Source: Litsea cubeba (taxonomy: Eukaryota; Streptophyta; Magnoliopsida; Laurales; Lauraceae). From it: DNA of 64,000 bases. Below, piece by piece: positions 21,401 through 32,424 of the stretch (position 1 is its first letter; each line of letters opens with the position of its first letter). The stretch is from contig CM022946.1 of assembly GCA_012931725.1 (NCBI GenBank), forward strand, positions 113,986,050-114,050,049, in the 5' to 3' direction. The position numbers were made by a program, and so were the translations under genes. Under the pieces are notes generated by a model, which saw nothing but the letters and a program-made list of their open reading frames with translations, was not told where the DNA came from and did not search any database.

Positions 21401-21862
21401 AAGGAAAGGGAGAAAGGGGAAATGGGTTGCACGTGGGTTAAGGGGAGTGGGGTATGATGGGAGTGAGATGAGGAGGTGGGGCTCACATGGGATAAAGGTG
21501 GGGTCGGGTTTAACTATTGGGAAATTAATAAAAGAATGTAAGGTGGGTTTGGGTCAGGTCCTGTTTTGGGTTGGGTTCGAGGGTCTAGATCGGAATGCAA
21601 CAGAAGGACAAAGTCTGGGAAATTAGGTAATCTACCCGATGGTGGCAAAATCTCGAAAAGCGAAAAATACTAAAAAGCCCTCGAAACTTTCCGGAAATAG
21701 CGACACACACCCCTACTGTACCCAAACGGGCTCGAATCTCAACCCAACTTCGCACACGTGAACCTAATGAATCATCGGACCTATTTGGCTTATAAATGAG
21801 CTTAATTAACTAAAAGCATAATTAATTAGACTAATTACAACCTTGGAATTTCGGGATGTTAT

Positions 21863-24800
21863 AGGGGCCGTTTCCCGTTCCGGACCCCCGGCGGGCCGTT
21901 TTGGAGCCTAAGTGTTGGAGAATCATATGTTTTCGCTCGTGACTCTCTAACCGGGAGTCCTATTTGCGTGTCGTCGGTTCCTACGAGTCACTCTACCCTC
22001 GAGCGAACTGCTCGTGCCGGTTTTCTATTTTTGGAGGGACAGTTTCACATTCCGGACCCCCGGTGGGCCGTTTTGGAGCCTACGTGTTGGAGAATCTTAT
22101 GTTTTCGCTCGTAACTCACTAACCGGGAGTCCAATTTGCGAGCTGGCAGTTCCTACGAGTCACTCTACCCTCGAGCGAAGTGCTCGTGTCGGTTCTCGAT
22201 TTTTGTAGGGCCCGTTTCCCATTCCGGACCCCCAGCGGGCCATTTTGGAGCCTAAGTGTTGGAGAATCTAATGATTTCGCTCGTAACTCTCTAACCGGGA
22301 GTCCTATTTGAGTGTCGTCAGTTCCTAGGAGTCACTCTACCCTCGAGCGAAGTGCTCGTGCTGGTCTCCGATTTTTGGAGGGGCCGTTTCACATTTTGGA
22401 CCCTCGGTGGGACATATTGGAGCCTAAGTGATGGAGAATCATATGTTTTCGCTCGTAACTCTCTAACCGGGAGTCCTATTTGCATGCCGTCAGTTCCTAC
22501 GAGTCACTCTACCCTCGAGCGAAGAGCTCATGCCGGTTTCCGATTTTTGGAGGGGCCGTCTCATGTTTCGGACTCCCGGCGGGCCGTTTTGGATCCTAAG
22601 TGTTGGAGAATCATATGCTTTCGCTCGTAACTCTCTAACCGGGAGTCCTATTTGCGTGCCGTCAGTTTGTAGGAGTCACTCGACCCTCGAGCGAAGTGCT
22701 CGTGCTGGTTTTCGATTTATGGAGGGGCCGTTTCACATTTTGGACCCCCGGCGGGACATATTGGAGCCTAAGTGATGGAGAATCATATGTTTTCGCTCGT
22801 AACACTCTAACCGGGAGTCCTATTTGCGTGCCGTCAGTTCCTACGAGTCACTCTACCCTCGAGTGAAGAGCTCATGCCGGTTTCCGATTTATGGAGGGGC
22901 CGTTTCACATTCCGGACCCCCGGCGGGACATTTTGGAGACTAAGTGATGGAGAATCATATGTTTTCGCTCGTAACTCTCTAACCGTGAGTCCTAATTGCG
23001 TGCCGTCAGTTCCTACGAGTCACTCTACCCTCGAGCGAAGTGCTCATGCTAGTTTTTGATTTATGGAGGGGCCGTTTCCCGTTCCGGACCCCCGGCGGGC
23101 CGTTTTGGAGCGTATGTGTTGGAGAATCATATGTTTTCGCTCGTAACTCTCTAACCGGGAGTCCTATTTGGATGCTGTCAGCTCCTAGGAGTCACTCTAC
23201 CCTTGAGCGAAGTGCTCGTGCTAGTTTTCGATTTTTGGAGGGGCCGTTTCCTGTTCCGAACCCCCCGCGGGCCGTTTTGGAGTCTAAGTGTTGGGAAATC
23301 ATGTGTTTTCACTCGTAACTCTCTAACCGGGAGTCCTCTTTCTGAGCCGTCAGTTCCTACGATTCACTCTACCCTCGAGCAAAGTGTTCGTGCCGGTTTT
23401 CAATTTTTGTAGGGGCCGTTTTCCATTCCGGACCCCCGGGGGGCCGTTTTGGAACCTAAGTGTTGGAGAATCCTATGATTTCGCTAGTAACTCTCTAACC
23501 GGGAGTCCTATTTGCGTGCCATCAGTTTCTAGGAGTCACTCTACCCTCGAGCAAAGTGCTCGTGCTGGTCTCCGATTTATGGAGGGGCCGTTTCACATTT
23601 TGGACCCCCGGTGGGACATATTGGAGCCTAAGTGATGGAGAATCATATGTTTTCGCTCGTAACTCTCTAACCGGGAGTCCTATTTGCGTGCCGTCAGTTC
23701 CTACGAGTCACTCTACCCTCGAGCGAAGAGCTCATGCCGGTTTCCGATTTATGGAGGGGCCGTTTCACATTCCGGACCCCCGGCTGGACATTTTGGAGCC
23801 TAAGTGATGGAGAATCATATGTTTTTGCTCGTAACTCTCTAACCGAGAGTCCTATTTGCATGCAGTCAGTTCTTACGAGTCACTCTACCCTCGAACGAAG
23901 TGCTCGTGCTGGTTTTCAATTTTTGGAGGGGCCGTTTCACATTTCGGACCCCCGGCGGGCCAATTTGGAGCCTAAGTATTGGAGATTCCTGTGTTTTCGC
24001 TCGTAACTCTCTAACCGAGAGTCCTCTTTGCGAGTCGTCAGTTCCTACGAGTCACTCTACCCTCGAGAAAAGTTCCCGTGCCGGTTTCCGATTTTTGGAG
24101 GGGCCATTTTCCATTCGGACCCCTGGCGGGCCGTTTTGGAGACTAATAGTTGGAAAATCCTATGTTTTCGGTCGTAACTCTCTAACCGGGAGTCCTATTT
24201 GCTTGAAGTCAGTTCCTACGAGTCACTCTACCCTCGAGCGAAGTGTCGTGCCAGTTTCCGATTTTTGGAGGGGCCGTTTCAAGTTCCAGACCCCCAGCGG
24301 GCCGTTTTGGAGCCTAAGTGTTGGAGAATCGTTTATTTTCGCTCGTAACTCTCTAACCGGGAATCCTATTTGCGTGCAGTCAGTTCCTACGAGTCACTTT
24401 ACCCTCGAACGAAGTGCACATGCCGGTTCTCGATTTTTGCAGGGGCCGTTTCACATTCCGGACCCCCGACGGTCTCTTTTGGAGCCTAAGTGTTTGAGAT
24501 TCTTGTGTTTTCGCTCGTAACTCTCTAATCGGGATTCCTCTTTGTGAGTCGTTAGTTCCTACGAGTCACTCTAGACTCGAGCAAAGTGCTCGTGTTAGTT
24601 TCCGATTTTTGGAGGGGCCGTTTCCCGTTCGGACCCCGGGCGGGCCGTTTTGGAGCCTTAGTGTTGGAAAATCCTATGTTTTCGGTCGTAACTCTCTAAC
24701 CGGGAGTCCTATCTGCTTGCCGTCAGTTCCTACGAGTCACTTTGCCCACGAGCGAAGTGCTTGTGCCGGTTTCCATTTTTTGGAGGGGCCGTCTCATGTT

Positions 24801-25100
24801 CCGGACCCCCGGCGGGCCGTTTTGGAGCCTAAGTGTTGGAGAATCATATGTTTTTGCTCGTTACTCTCTAACCGGGAGTCCTATTTACGTCCCGTCAGTT
24901 TCTACGAGTGACTCTTCCCTCGAGCGAAGTGCTGTGCCAGTTTCCTATTTTTGGAGGGGGCGTTTCCTGTTCCGGACCCCCGGCTGGCTGTTTTGGAGCC
25001 TAAGTGTTGGAGAATCATGTGTTTTCGCTCGTAACTCTCTAACTGGGAGTCCTCTTTGCGAGCCGTCAGTTCCAACGAGTCACTATACCCTCAAGCAATG
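21863..25100 (+). repeat. 172-bp satellite, block 2
   Basis: About 19 head-to-tail units in the same orientation as block 1. It is the continuation of block 1 after the LTR insertion. All units seen here are full length; the 28-bp-deleted type common further right is absent. Related unit pairs recur at multiples of 172 bp (for example 22352 and 23556, seven units apart), and the set at 16876-17260 recurs at about 23200-23560. Confidence 0.95.
24845..25100 (+). repeat. Left copy of 255-bp direct repeat flanking Copia copy 2
   Basis: This satellite segment is repeated at 34235-34490 on the other side of the retrotransposon. The two are identical by eye except for about four bases in the last 30 bp next to the 5' LTR. 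Confidence 0.9.
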
Positions 25101-26141
25101 TGTTAGTTTTATGGACTCAATCCAGTAGATGATATATTAAATTGATTAAATTCTTTATTTATTCATATATTCATGCTTACTTTTCATGAGATGAATGGTG
25201 ATTTATTATATACTTGCACATAACCAATACGAATGACATGATGGTTCATGAGATGAACCGGTGTCCACAAGTATATTAGATGTAACACATGTGTATGGAT
25301 GAGATCCATATACGGGAGACATGTGTGACAAATCTTATACTTAAATATCTTCACAACCAGTGATGAGACTGGACATCTCATACTGACAAGGTTGCAGTAC
25401 TTTGATCACTATGAGATAGTGTGACTTGTCTCGATCATCAGAATGGAAGATTCTGGATCATAGTGCTGGTACATTGGATGTATTGAAGGACCATGAGAAG
25501 CACCTTATAAACACTGTCTTTATTTTAAGGTCTGCTCTCATAATTCCCTAGCAATAGGCTCTCAATCCTGAGACATTAATGAACTCAAGTTTCTATCTAT
25601 TCATTTGCTTCGAGTCACCAATGAGTGAGGCCAACTGTAGGTCAACACCTCGGTGATTTGGGTACGTGGTAGTAGAGCTGTGGGAACATTCAATAGTCAA
25701 GATGGAATCTATCTCTAATATCCCCTTGTGCCAATTAATGGATTTATCATTGGTAAGTGCGCACCCATTCCGATTAAGAGTTAATTGGAAAGGTACCTAT
25801 TGATCATTATAATTAATTGGGGCTCAAGAATAATAAGATATGGATCTAGTTTGGAAGACAGGTCCAATTAATCCATGGATATTGATAGAGGGGTCTACTT
25901 GTGGTAATGTGGAAGTTTAGGGTCTTCTATGTAATATTCCTAAGACTGGAGTTCAATTGCATTTATATAGTGGAGTTATTTGCAATTAACTGTGGGCCCG
26001 GATTACACATGAGATGTGGGGTCGCGAGTCCCAGTTGGAGCCAGCTTTCTAAGGAATCCCTAGTGGTCCCCACGCTAGCCCAATTATTAGAAAGTATCTA
26101 ATTCTAGTTGAACTCTAAAAGGAAAGTTACTATTTCTATTT

Positions 26142-26353
26142 GAAGTGAGACTTCTAATAGTGGTAATAGTAGACTTACTAATTTTAGTAGAAGTGAGACT
26201 TCTATTTTAATTAGAAAGGAATTGGAAAGTTACTAATCATATTTGAAGTGAGACTTCTAATTATGATATGGTAAGTTACTAATTAATTAATGGAAGTAAG
26301 ACTTCTATTTTAATTAAGAAGAGATAGTTACTAATTTTTGGAAGTAAGACTTC
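26142..26353 (+). promoter_or_regulatory. LTR U3 dyad repeat array (five copies), copy 2
   Basis: GAAGTGAGACTTC or GAAGTAAGACTTC at 26142, 26190, 26245, 26293 and 26341, period about 48 bp, ending 33 bp before the TATA-like box. Each unit also carries AAGTTACTAAT or a variant. A transcription-factor array is a plausible function, inferred from position and repetition. Confidence 0.55.
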
Positions 26354-26385
26354 TAATGGAAATTAGTAAGTTGGGCTTGCAAAAG

Positions 26386-26395
26386 CTATAAATAA
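26386..26395 (+). promoter_or_regulatory. TATA-like box of 5' LTR
   Basis: CTATAAATAA, present also in the 3' LTR (TATAAATA at 33711-33718) and in changed form in copy 1 (5799). Confidence 0.6.
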
Positions 26396-26918
26396 GAGGA
26401 GAAGAGGCCTCGGACGTCCCATGCATACAACCACCTAGGGATTCACGCCCAAGGCCCTTTTGTGCAATAGTTGCACATGCTCTTCCTACTCCCCCTCTTC
26501 TAGTTCTCTTTCTAGTTCCTCCCTAGAGTTCCTAGTAGTTTTCTCTTGGAGATCCCACCATCTTCTTGAGAAAAGGAGAATCTGATACGAGTCATAGCGT
26601 GGAAGATCAAGAGGTCTTGGAGATCCCTATTTGATTAGTGAAAGCGTTTCATCATCAAAGAAAGACGCAACTCCTCCATTAGAGCACAACCGAGCTCCAA
26701 AGGTATAATCCACTTCCTTGCATGTTGTAGATTATTATGGATGCTTGTTAGTTGCTATTTTTATCTTCTAGATAGATTGTCATACTGATCATGATGGCTG
26801 AGATTGAGGACATAGATCTTGGATTGGGTTTTATAGCCTTGTGGATAGTTGATCCCTGCGTCAAGTGGGTCAAAAGTTTTTGAAACCTATCCTAGAGGCA
26901 CACCCTATTTCCAACAAT

Positions 26919-26930
26919 TGGTATCAGAGC
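26919..26930 (+). promoter_or_regulatory. Primer-binding site (initiator Met-tRNA)
   Basis: TGGTATCAGAGC two bases after the 5' LTR, complementary to the 3' end of plant initiator Met-tRNA. Confidence 0.95.
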
Positions 26931-27191
26931 CTTACCTCATCTCTTATCATGTTAGATCAGTAAGCTTGATCTAATCTTTACATGAGATGCGAAAGAAAAA
27001 TGATCAAGGGCTATGTATGGATTAGTTTTGATGGTTTTGCTTGGGTAATTAGTAAGTCCATGTTTGGATAGTCACAAAAGGGTCTAACAATGATGGAATG
27101 ATGGTAGGAAGCCATTGGAAATCTTCAGAAGAGTTTTGGAGATGGTTGGACACGAAATTGAAAAACCCAACTTGCAGATTTCCGTCAGGTA

Positions 27192-27266
27192 GGTCGACCG
27201 AGCCCTCTGGCAGGTCGACCGAAGACACTGAGGCCGGTCGACCGAGCCCTCTGGCAGGTCGACCGA
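27192..27266 (+). repeat. Four GGTCGACCGA palindromic motifs
   Basis: The motif occurs at 27192, 27213, 27236 and 27257, as two similar pairs with spacer AGCCCTCTGGCA in the first and last interval. Confidence 0.9.
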
Positions 27267-27306
27267 ACAGACTGACATATGAGATCTCAATTTTTGTTTT
27301 TGTTTC

Positions 27307-27374
27307 GGGGGCGCTGCCCCCTGGGCCCCCGCGAGCTGACCGGGCAGCTCGACCCCGCCGGGGGACACCCCCGG
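27307..27374 (+). repeat. Cluster of three GC-rich hairpins in leader
   Basis: GGGGGC-GCT-GCCCCC (27307-27321), GAGCTG-ACCGGG-CAGCTC (27333-27350) and CCGGGGG-ACA-CCCCCGG (27358-27374). The block is far richer in GC than the rest of the element. Confidence 0.85.
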
Positions 27375-28787
27375 ACCCCCTCTGCGTAAGGGGCATGAAT
27401 CATAGTAGTGGCAATATTTGGCATCCTGTCTTTCCATTATTGTTTGGTAACCCGGCTTTGTGAGTTGCTTTGCTAGTATGAGATACTAACATGCAGGTTA
27501 TCATGTTCTCTCCATATGGCCCACAAGTCTTTTACTTTCTTTTTATGGTTGAATGTTTATTATTGGCAAGTTGTAAAGGGCATCATGGTTTCCTTGGTTT
27601 CCCGGTTCAGGGCAAGGCATGGTGAAATTCCCTATGTGCCTTTTTATTTCCATTAATAGATTATCATGTAAGTCTCATCGTAGAGACATAGGAATTTATG
27701 TAATTTTCTTAATTTGTAAATTCTGGCGATGTCCGAGACTAAGAAGGAAAGTGAAGTTGGACTCCTAATCAAAGAGTTTGAAGATTACCAAAGGTGTTTT
27801 GGAGTTTCCCAAAGAGTTTGAGGAATTCCAAATTTTTGGAAAGTCTAGAAGTCCAAGAAGTCTATTCCGCTTGGGCCATGTGGAGGAGAGGACTCGTTTC
27901 TAATTTTAGCATTTTCTATTTATAGTTGAATGCTTTATTTAGAATGTTTCCAAATCTGATCCAAACATAGCAAGTTACTAATATTGGTCAAATCAAATTA
28001 ATTTTTGGAAAGAGTTCTAATTAGTGTCGATGACCCATGAGATGGACACATTGGCAACACTAATTTAAGAAACTGGTCTTTCCTTAAAATAACTTGACTT
28101 GGAACCAATCTTAGATCATATCATGAGATGATTTGATGATTCATATATTTATATCTGTGGGCCCTAATACCTTAAAAGGAAATCCTCAATTCTAAAATAT
28201 TAAGTGGGAGCGGGGCATTTATATTGATAAATCCCCATGGTTTTCCACCATAGGTCCATTGTAAGGAAAGTATTAGCCTCGCGCCACCAAGAGTGTGGCC
28301 GTTCCTTCGGAGGGCTTTTACTTGTCTGGTTACTAGATATGGATCTCCTATGGATAGTGTTGGTGAGACGGGGTGGGGGCTTACTCCCCTAGGAGGAGCT
28401 GCTCACAACGGTTGTCATACAATGCTAGTTGGTGGGTCACACTTAACTAAAATAATGATGTAGTATCCCCTAGGATTTGCCTCATGTATTTTAGAAACCA
28501 AAGCAAATCGGGAGTCATACATTATTTGGTATGAGATACCTAGATGATAATGAATGATGGGGATCATGGATACTTAGTCTTAATTCCAATTTTGACGAAC
28601 TTTGATCCGCACCAATCCAAGGACATTTGCACTCCCCTAGGAGGCATGCCCTAAGGGATTGGGATTCCGATGTATTCTGAATTCAGTGCTTATGAGGATT
28701 CCCATATGAATTTGGTAGAATACTAAACCCTAATGTCATTTATATTCTTTCATTGAATGTATGGTTATGTGCTTTAATTTATACAGC

Positions 28788-29723
28788 ATGAATTCGAATA
28801 CTTTCAATCCACTTGCGACCATCCTCAACCAGAACAAGTTGATGAGATCCAACTATGTAGACTGGAAAAGGAACCTGGATATTATCTTGACATCTTCAAG
28901 TTGCAAATATGTCCTTCTAATACCCCCCCTTCTTGAGCCTGAGCCTGATGCACCACAGATTGTGAAAAACTTTTACACCAATTGGACCAAAAACAATGAG
29001 ATGGCCAGATGTTTTATTCAGGCATCCATGTCTACTGTTTTGCAAGAAGAACATCAATCATATAAGTCAGTATACGATATTATATCGAACTTAAAGGAGA
29101 TGTTTGCGGACCAGATTAGGCCTGCTAGGCAGGTTGCTATAAAAGTGCTGATGGAGACAAAGATGGCTGAGGGAACCCCAGTACAAAAACATTTGTTACA
29201 AATGAAGTTTATATTGAATGAGTTAGATGTACTGGGGATTATGATTGATACAGAATCGCAGATCGACATGATCATTCAATCACTACCGGACTCATTCAAA
29301 CATTTCGAGATCAATTATAATGAATTGGAAATGACCATAGCTGAGTTGTCTCGTCAGCTGGTAGTGTTTGAGGAAATCATGAAGAAAAAATCAACTACCC
29401 TCATGACAGAAAAGTCATTTGCTAAGTCTAAACCGAAAGGCAAAGACCGGGATAGCAAGAGAAAATCAGTCATCAAAGGTCCTAAGGTGGAGCATGGTTC
29501 CACTAGTGGTGTGGCCAAGGTCAAGGGTAAGGGAGCAAAGGGAAAGTGTTTCCACTGTGGTATGACGGGACATTGGAGGAGAAATTGTCCACGATTTCTG
29601 TCAAAGGAAAAGACCTCAGGTATAATTGAGTCATTTGTTTCTGAATATAGTTTTTCAACTAGTACTTCAGAATCTTGGTTTGTAGACTTTGGTGCAACTA
29701 ATTACATCAGTAATATGTTGTAG
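28788..29723 (+). CDS. Copia Gag with start of protease, copy 2
   Basis: The start at 28788 gives MNSNTFNPLATILNQNKLMR; the frame is open from 28761. Layout matches copy 1: Gag core (YVDWKRNLDIIL), CCHC knuckle CFHCGMTGHWRRNC, then the protease motif as VDFGATNY instead of a D-S-G-A type, so catalysis should be lost. The frame ends at the same TAG as copy 1. Substitutions relative to copy 1 are spread along the frame but leave it open, so selection on Gag or simple youth are both possible. Confidence 0.85.
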   Translation: MNSNTFNPLATILNQNKLMRSNYVDWKRNLDIILTSSSCKYVLLIPPLLEPEPDAPQIVKNFYTNWTKNNEMARCFIQASMSTVLQEEHQSYKSVYDIISNLKEMFADQIRPARQVAIKVLMETKMAEGTPVQKHLLQMKFILNELDVLGIMIDTESQIDMIIQSLPDSFKHFEINYNELEMTIAELSRQLVVFEEIMKKKSTTLMTEKSFAKSKPKGKDRDSKRKSVIKGPKVEHGSTSGVAKVKGKGAKGKCFHCGMTGHWRRNCPRFLSKEKTSGIIESFVSEYSFSTSTSESWFVDFGATNYISNML

Positions 29724-32411
29724 GAGTTACAGGTAACCAGGAGGATTAGTGACGGAGAAATCAGTATTAACCTGGGATCGGAAGCCAAGGCAGAAGCAGT
29801 GTCAGTAGGAGTAGTAACTTAGTTGCTTTCAAATATTAAGTTGATTTTTGTCAGATACATTATATGTACCGTTTTAAGACGGAATTTTAATTTCTAGTAT
29901 GATGAATAAGAGTTATTCTGTTACTTTTGGTAATTAAATCGTCTTAAAGAGGAGCGGTACTCTTATATATTCTGACAAGGTAATCAATGGCTTTTATTTG
30001 TTAACTCCCACAATGTATGAGATACATGACGCTGATGCTAATAATAGACCATCATTAAAAAGGTAGTCACCTTCATCTAATCCAACAAACTTCGGCACCT
30101 AAGAGGCTAGGTCATATAAACCTAAACAGGATTGACAGGCTAGTGAAAGATGGTATCTTGCCTTCATTGGTGGTAGAATCAATGCCTGTCTGCAAATCCT
30201 GTCTGGAAGGCAAAATGACCAATAAACCCTTAGTCAACTAAGGGCAGTAGGGCCAAAGATTTATTGGAGTTAGTGTTTACTGATGTGTATGGACCCATAA
30301 TAATAGAGCGAGAGATTGATACGAGTATTTTATCACTTTCACCGATGATTACTCGAGATATGGTTACATATACCTTATGCACCGCAAGTCCGAGATTTTT
30401 GAATAGTTCAAAGAGTTTCGAACGGAAGCGGAAAAGCAATTAGGTAAAAGTATAAATACTCTTCGATGAGATCGATGAGGCGAATATTTCTCCGCTAATT
30501 TTATGGGATACTTATCAGAAAATGGGATTTGATCCCAATAGTCTGCTCCTGGTTTGCCTCAACAGAACGGAGTAGTAAAAAGAAGGAACAAGACTCTTTT
30601 AGATATGATCAAGTCTATGATTGAGTTTCTAGGATTACCTATATTTTGGGATATGGAAACTGAAATATATATATACTAAACCTCATTCCATCTAAGTCTA
30701 TACTTGAGACTCCCAGGGAGTTATGGACAGGGCGAAAGCCTAGTCTACAACATTTTCAGGGTTGTCTGGCACACGTGCTGAAGGATAAGACGGATTGGTT
30801 GGAATCGAAGTCGGAAGTATATATGTTTATATTCTATCCCAAAAGGAACTAAAGGTTGTTTGCTCTATAATCCCAGAGAGCAAAAAGTGCTTCGTAGCAC
30901 CAATGCGGTTTTCTGGAGGGAGATTATAAGATTAACTGGAAATCTTTAGAAATGGTTATCTTGGAAGAAATTCAAGAAAGAACAATTCCAAATTCAAGAA
31001 TAACCAAACTTTAAGAAAATCCGCCCATATTTGGCCCAGTAGTTACACCAGTGCCTTGTCGTAGTGGGAGTATTGTCAGGACCCTTGACAAGTTCTCGGT
31101 CTAGGGAAAGTCTTAAAAAGGCAATCCCGGTGTAACCGGAACAAGATCCCTGTAACTATGATAAAGGAGTTAATGACATAGTTTTGGGACGTTGGTTAGA
31201 TGCTATAAAAGCTGAGGTGGAGTCTTTGTATTCTAATCAGGTCTGGATACTTGTGGGCTTGCCTGCCAATAGCAAACCTATTGGGTGCAAGTGAGTCTAC
31301 AAAAGAAAATGAAAGCTAGATGGAAGAGTTCCATCCAGATACTCTTATCCATTGCGGTTCATCTCGGTAACGAGATTTGGCAAATGGATATCAAGACAGC
31401 GTCTCACGACGGCAATCTTGAGGAAGACATCTATATGATGCAACCATATGGTTTTATAGCTAATAACCAAGTGCAAAGAGTTTTGCAGGCTGCATAAGTT
31501 CATTTATGGATTAAAGCAGGTATCCCGAAACAGGAACATCCATTTTGACAAGGAAATCAAGTCACTTGATTTTTGTCAGAATCCGGATAAGTCATGTGTA
31601 AATGAAAAGTCAACAACACAGGGTAGTTTTTTCTGGTATTATATGTCGACGACATCCTTCTCCTATAGAGTGACATAGGGATATCGTCAACAGTAAAAGT
31701 TTTGGTTGGCTAAGACTTTTGATAATAAAGGACTTAGGACAAGCCAGGTACATCCTAAAAATCAATTTCCATTGAGACTGGAAAAATAGGATGATAGGCT
31801 TATCCCAATAATGTGTACATAGATAAGGTTCTGGTATGGTAAGCTATGCTTTGTACTAGACCGGATATCTGTCACGCAGTATGCCTAGTCAGCAGATATC
31901 AGTCTAGCCCAGGTCTTTATCATTGACTGTTGTAAGATGTGTTCTCGAATACTTGAGAAGGACTAGAGATCACATCTTGAGTCATAGCAGTGATGAGTTG
32001 ATTACCAGTTGGTTACATAGATACTGACTTCTAGTTAGATCAGGATTCCAGGAAATCAATTTCTGGGTATGTGTTTATGCTGTAATTACTTGAGAAGCAA
32101 TTACGGAAGTAGATTGACTCAAAAGATTCCTTATGAAACTTTGGAGTGGTATTTTTGGCAGGACAGCCGATCACAGTTTACTGTGATGACAGCAGGGCAG
32201 TCACTAAGTCCAAATAACCCAAGAGCCAAAAAGCATGTACAGAGGAAGTTATACATGGTCAGATAGATTGTGCAAAGAGGTGATGTACGATCACCAAGAT
32301 AGCCTCTGCAGACAATCTAGTAGATCTTTTTACTAAGCCTTTAACTACCAAAGTCTTTGAGCAAGATGTAAAGAGGATGTGCATGAGATGCAACTCTAAC
32401 TGGCATTGAGC
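29724..32411 (+). pseudogene. Copia pol remnant (integrase, RT, RNase H), copy 2
   Basis: Integrase zinc region (INLNRIDRLVKDG, VCKSCLEGKM) is at about 30100-30215. Core motifs TDVYGP and FTDDYSRYG follow. The third catalytic Glu, kept in copy 1, is Lys here (QQNGVVKRRNKT, codon 30578-30580). RT has the stop shared with copy 1 at the Trp codon in GCK-W-VYKRK (about 31292) and the shared deletion of about 30-36 codons before SIQILLSIAVH. The open frame 31285-31497 is the RT piece EIWQMDIKTA, GNLEEDIYMMQP. YVDD is intact at 31642-31653. The RNase H tail runs to ADNLVDLFTKPLTTKVFEQD near 32350. No full pol can be made. Confidence 0.88.
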
Positions 32412-32424
32412 CCAAGTGGGAGAT
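32412..32424 (+). promoter_or_regulatory. Polypurine tract
   Basis: CCAAGTGGGAGAT immediately before the 3' LTR TGTTAG. This is the usual start of plus-strand synthesis in Copia elements. Confidence 0.75.

Larger units (their letters stand above)
17639..21862 (+). mobile_element. Long LTR (probably solo, Gypsy-type) inserted in satellite
   Basis: The satellite is cut after GGAGGGGC (17638) and resumes as AGGGGCC at 21863, so GGGGC or AGGGGC is duplicated at both edges. The insert begins GGTCACGCCCCCAAAAGTG and ends TTTCGGGATGTTAT. These look like mutated forms of the TGTCACGCCCC and GGGATGTTACA ends common in plant Gypsy LTRs. No gag or pol coding is present, so a solo LTR is the best reading. 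It is about 3.4 kb once the nested TRIM (20077-20857) is removed. It also holds two GGTCGACCGA motifs, a perfect hairpin and a long purine-rich stretch. It could instead be another non-coding element. Confidence 0.55.
25101..26916 (+). repeat. Copia copy 2, 5' LTR
   Basis: Starts TGTTAGTTTTATGG, ends CCTATTTCCAACA, 1816 bp. U3 carries five dyad repeats and a TATA-like CTATAAATAA at 26386-26395. Confidence 0.95.
26931..28787 (+). other. Copia copy 2 leader
   Basis: A long 1.86-kb untranslated leader before gag. It includes four GGTCGACCGA motifs (27192-27266) and a GC-rich block of three hairpins (27307-27374). The overlapping frames at 27049-27463 on both strands come from that GC-rich block and are not considered genes. 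Confidence 0.8.

Noticed and set aside
20948..21486. Six overlapping frames in both strands rich in Arg/Glu or Ser/Pro/His
   Set aside because: Produced by the purine-rich low-complexity stretch.
26919..26930. Part of a tRNA gene
   Set aside because: TGGTATCAGAGC is only the complement of a tRNA 3' end; no cloverleaf follows. It is the primer-binding site.
27049..27463. Frames of 115-121 codons on both strands in the Copia leader
   Set aside because: They span the GGTCGACCGA motifs and GC-rich hairpins and have no homologue I recognise. Overlap on both strands marks them as composition effects.
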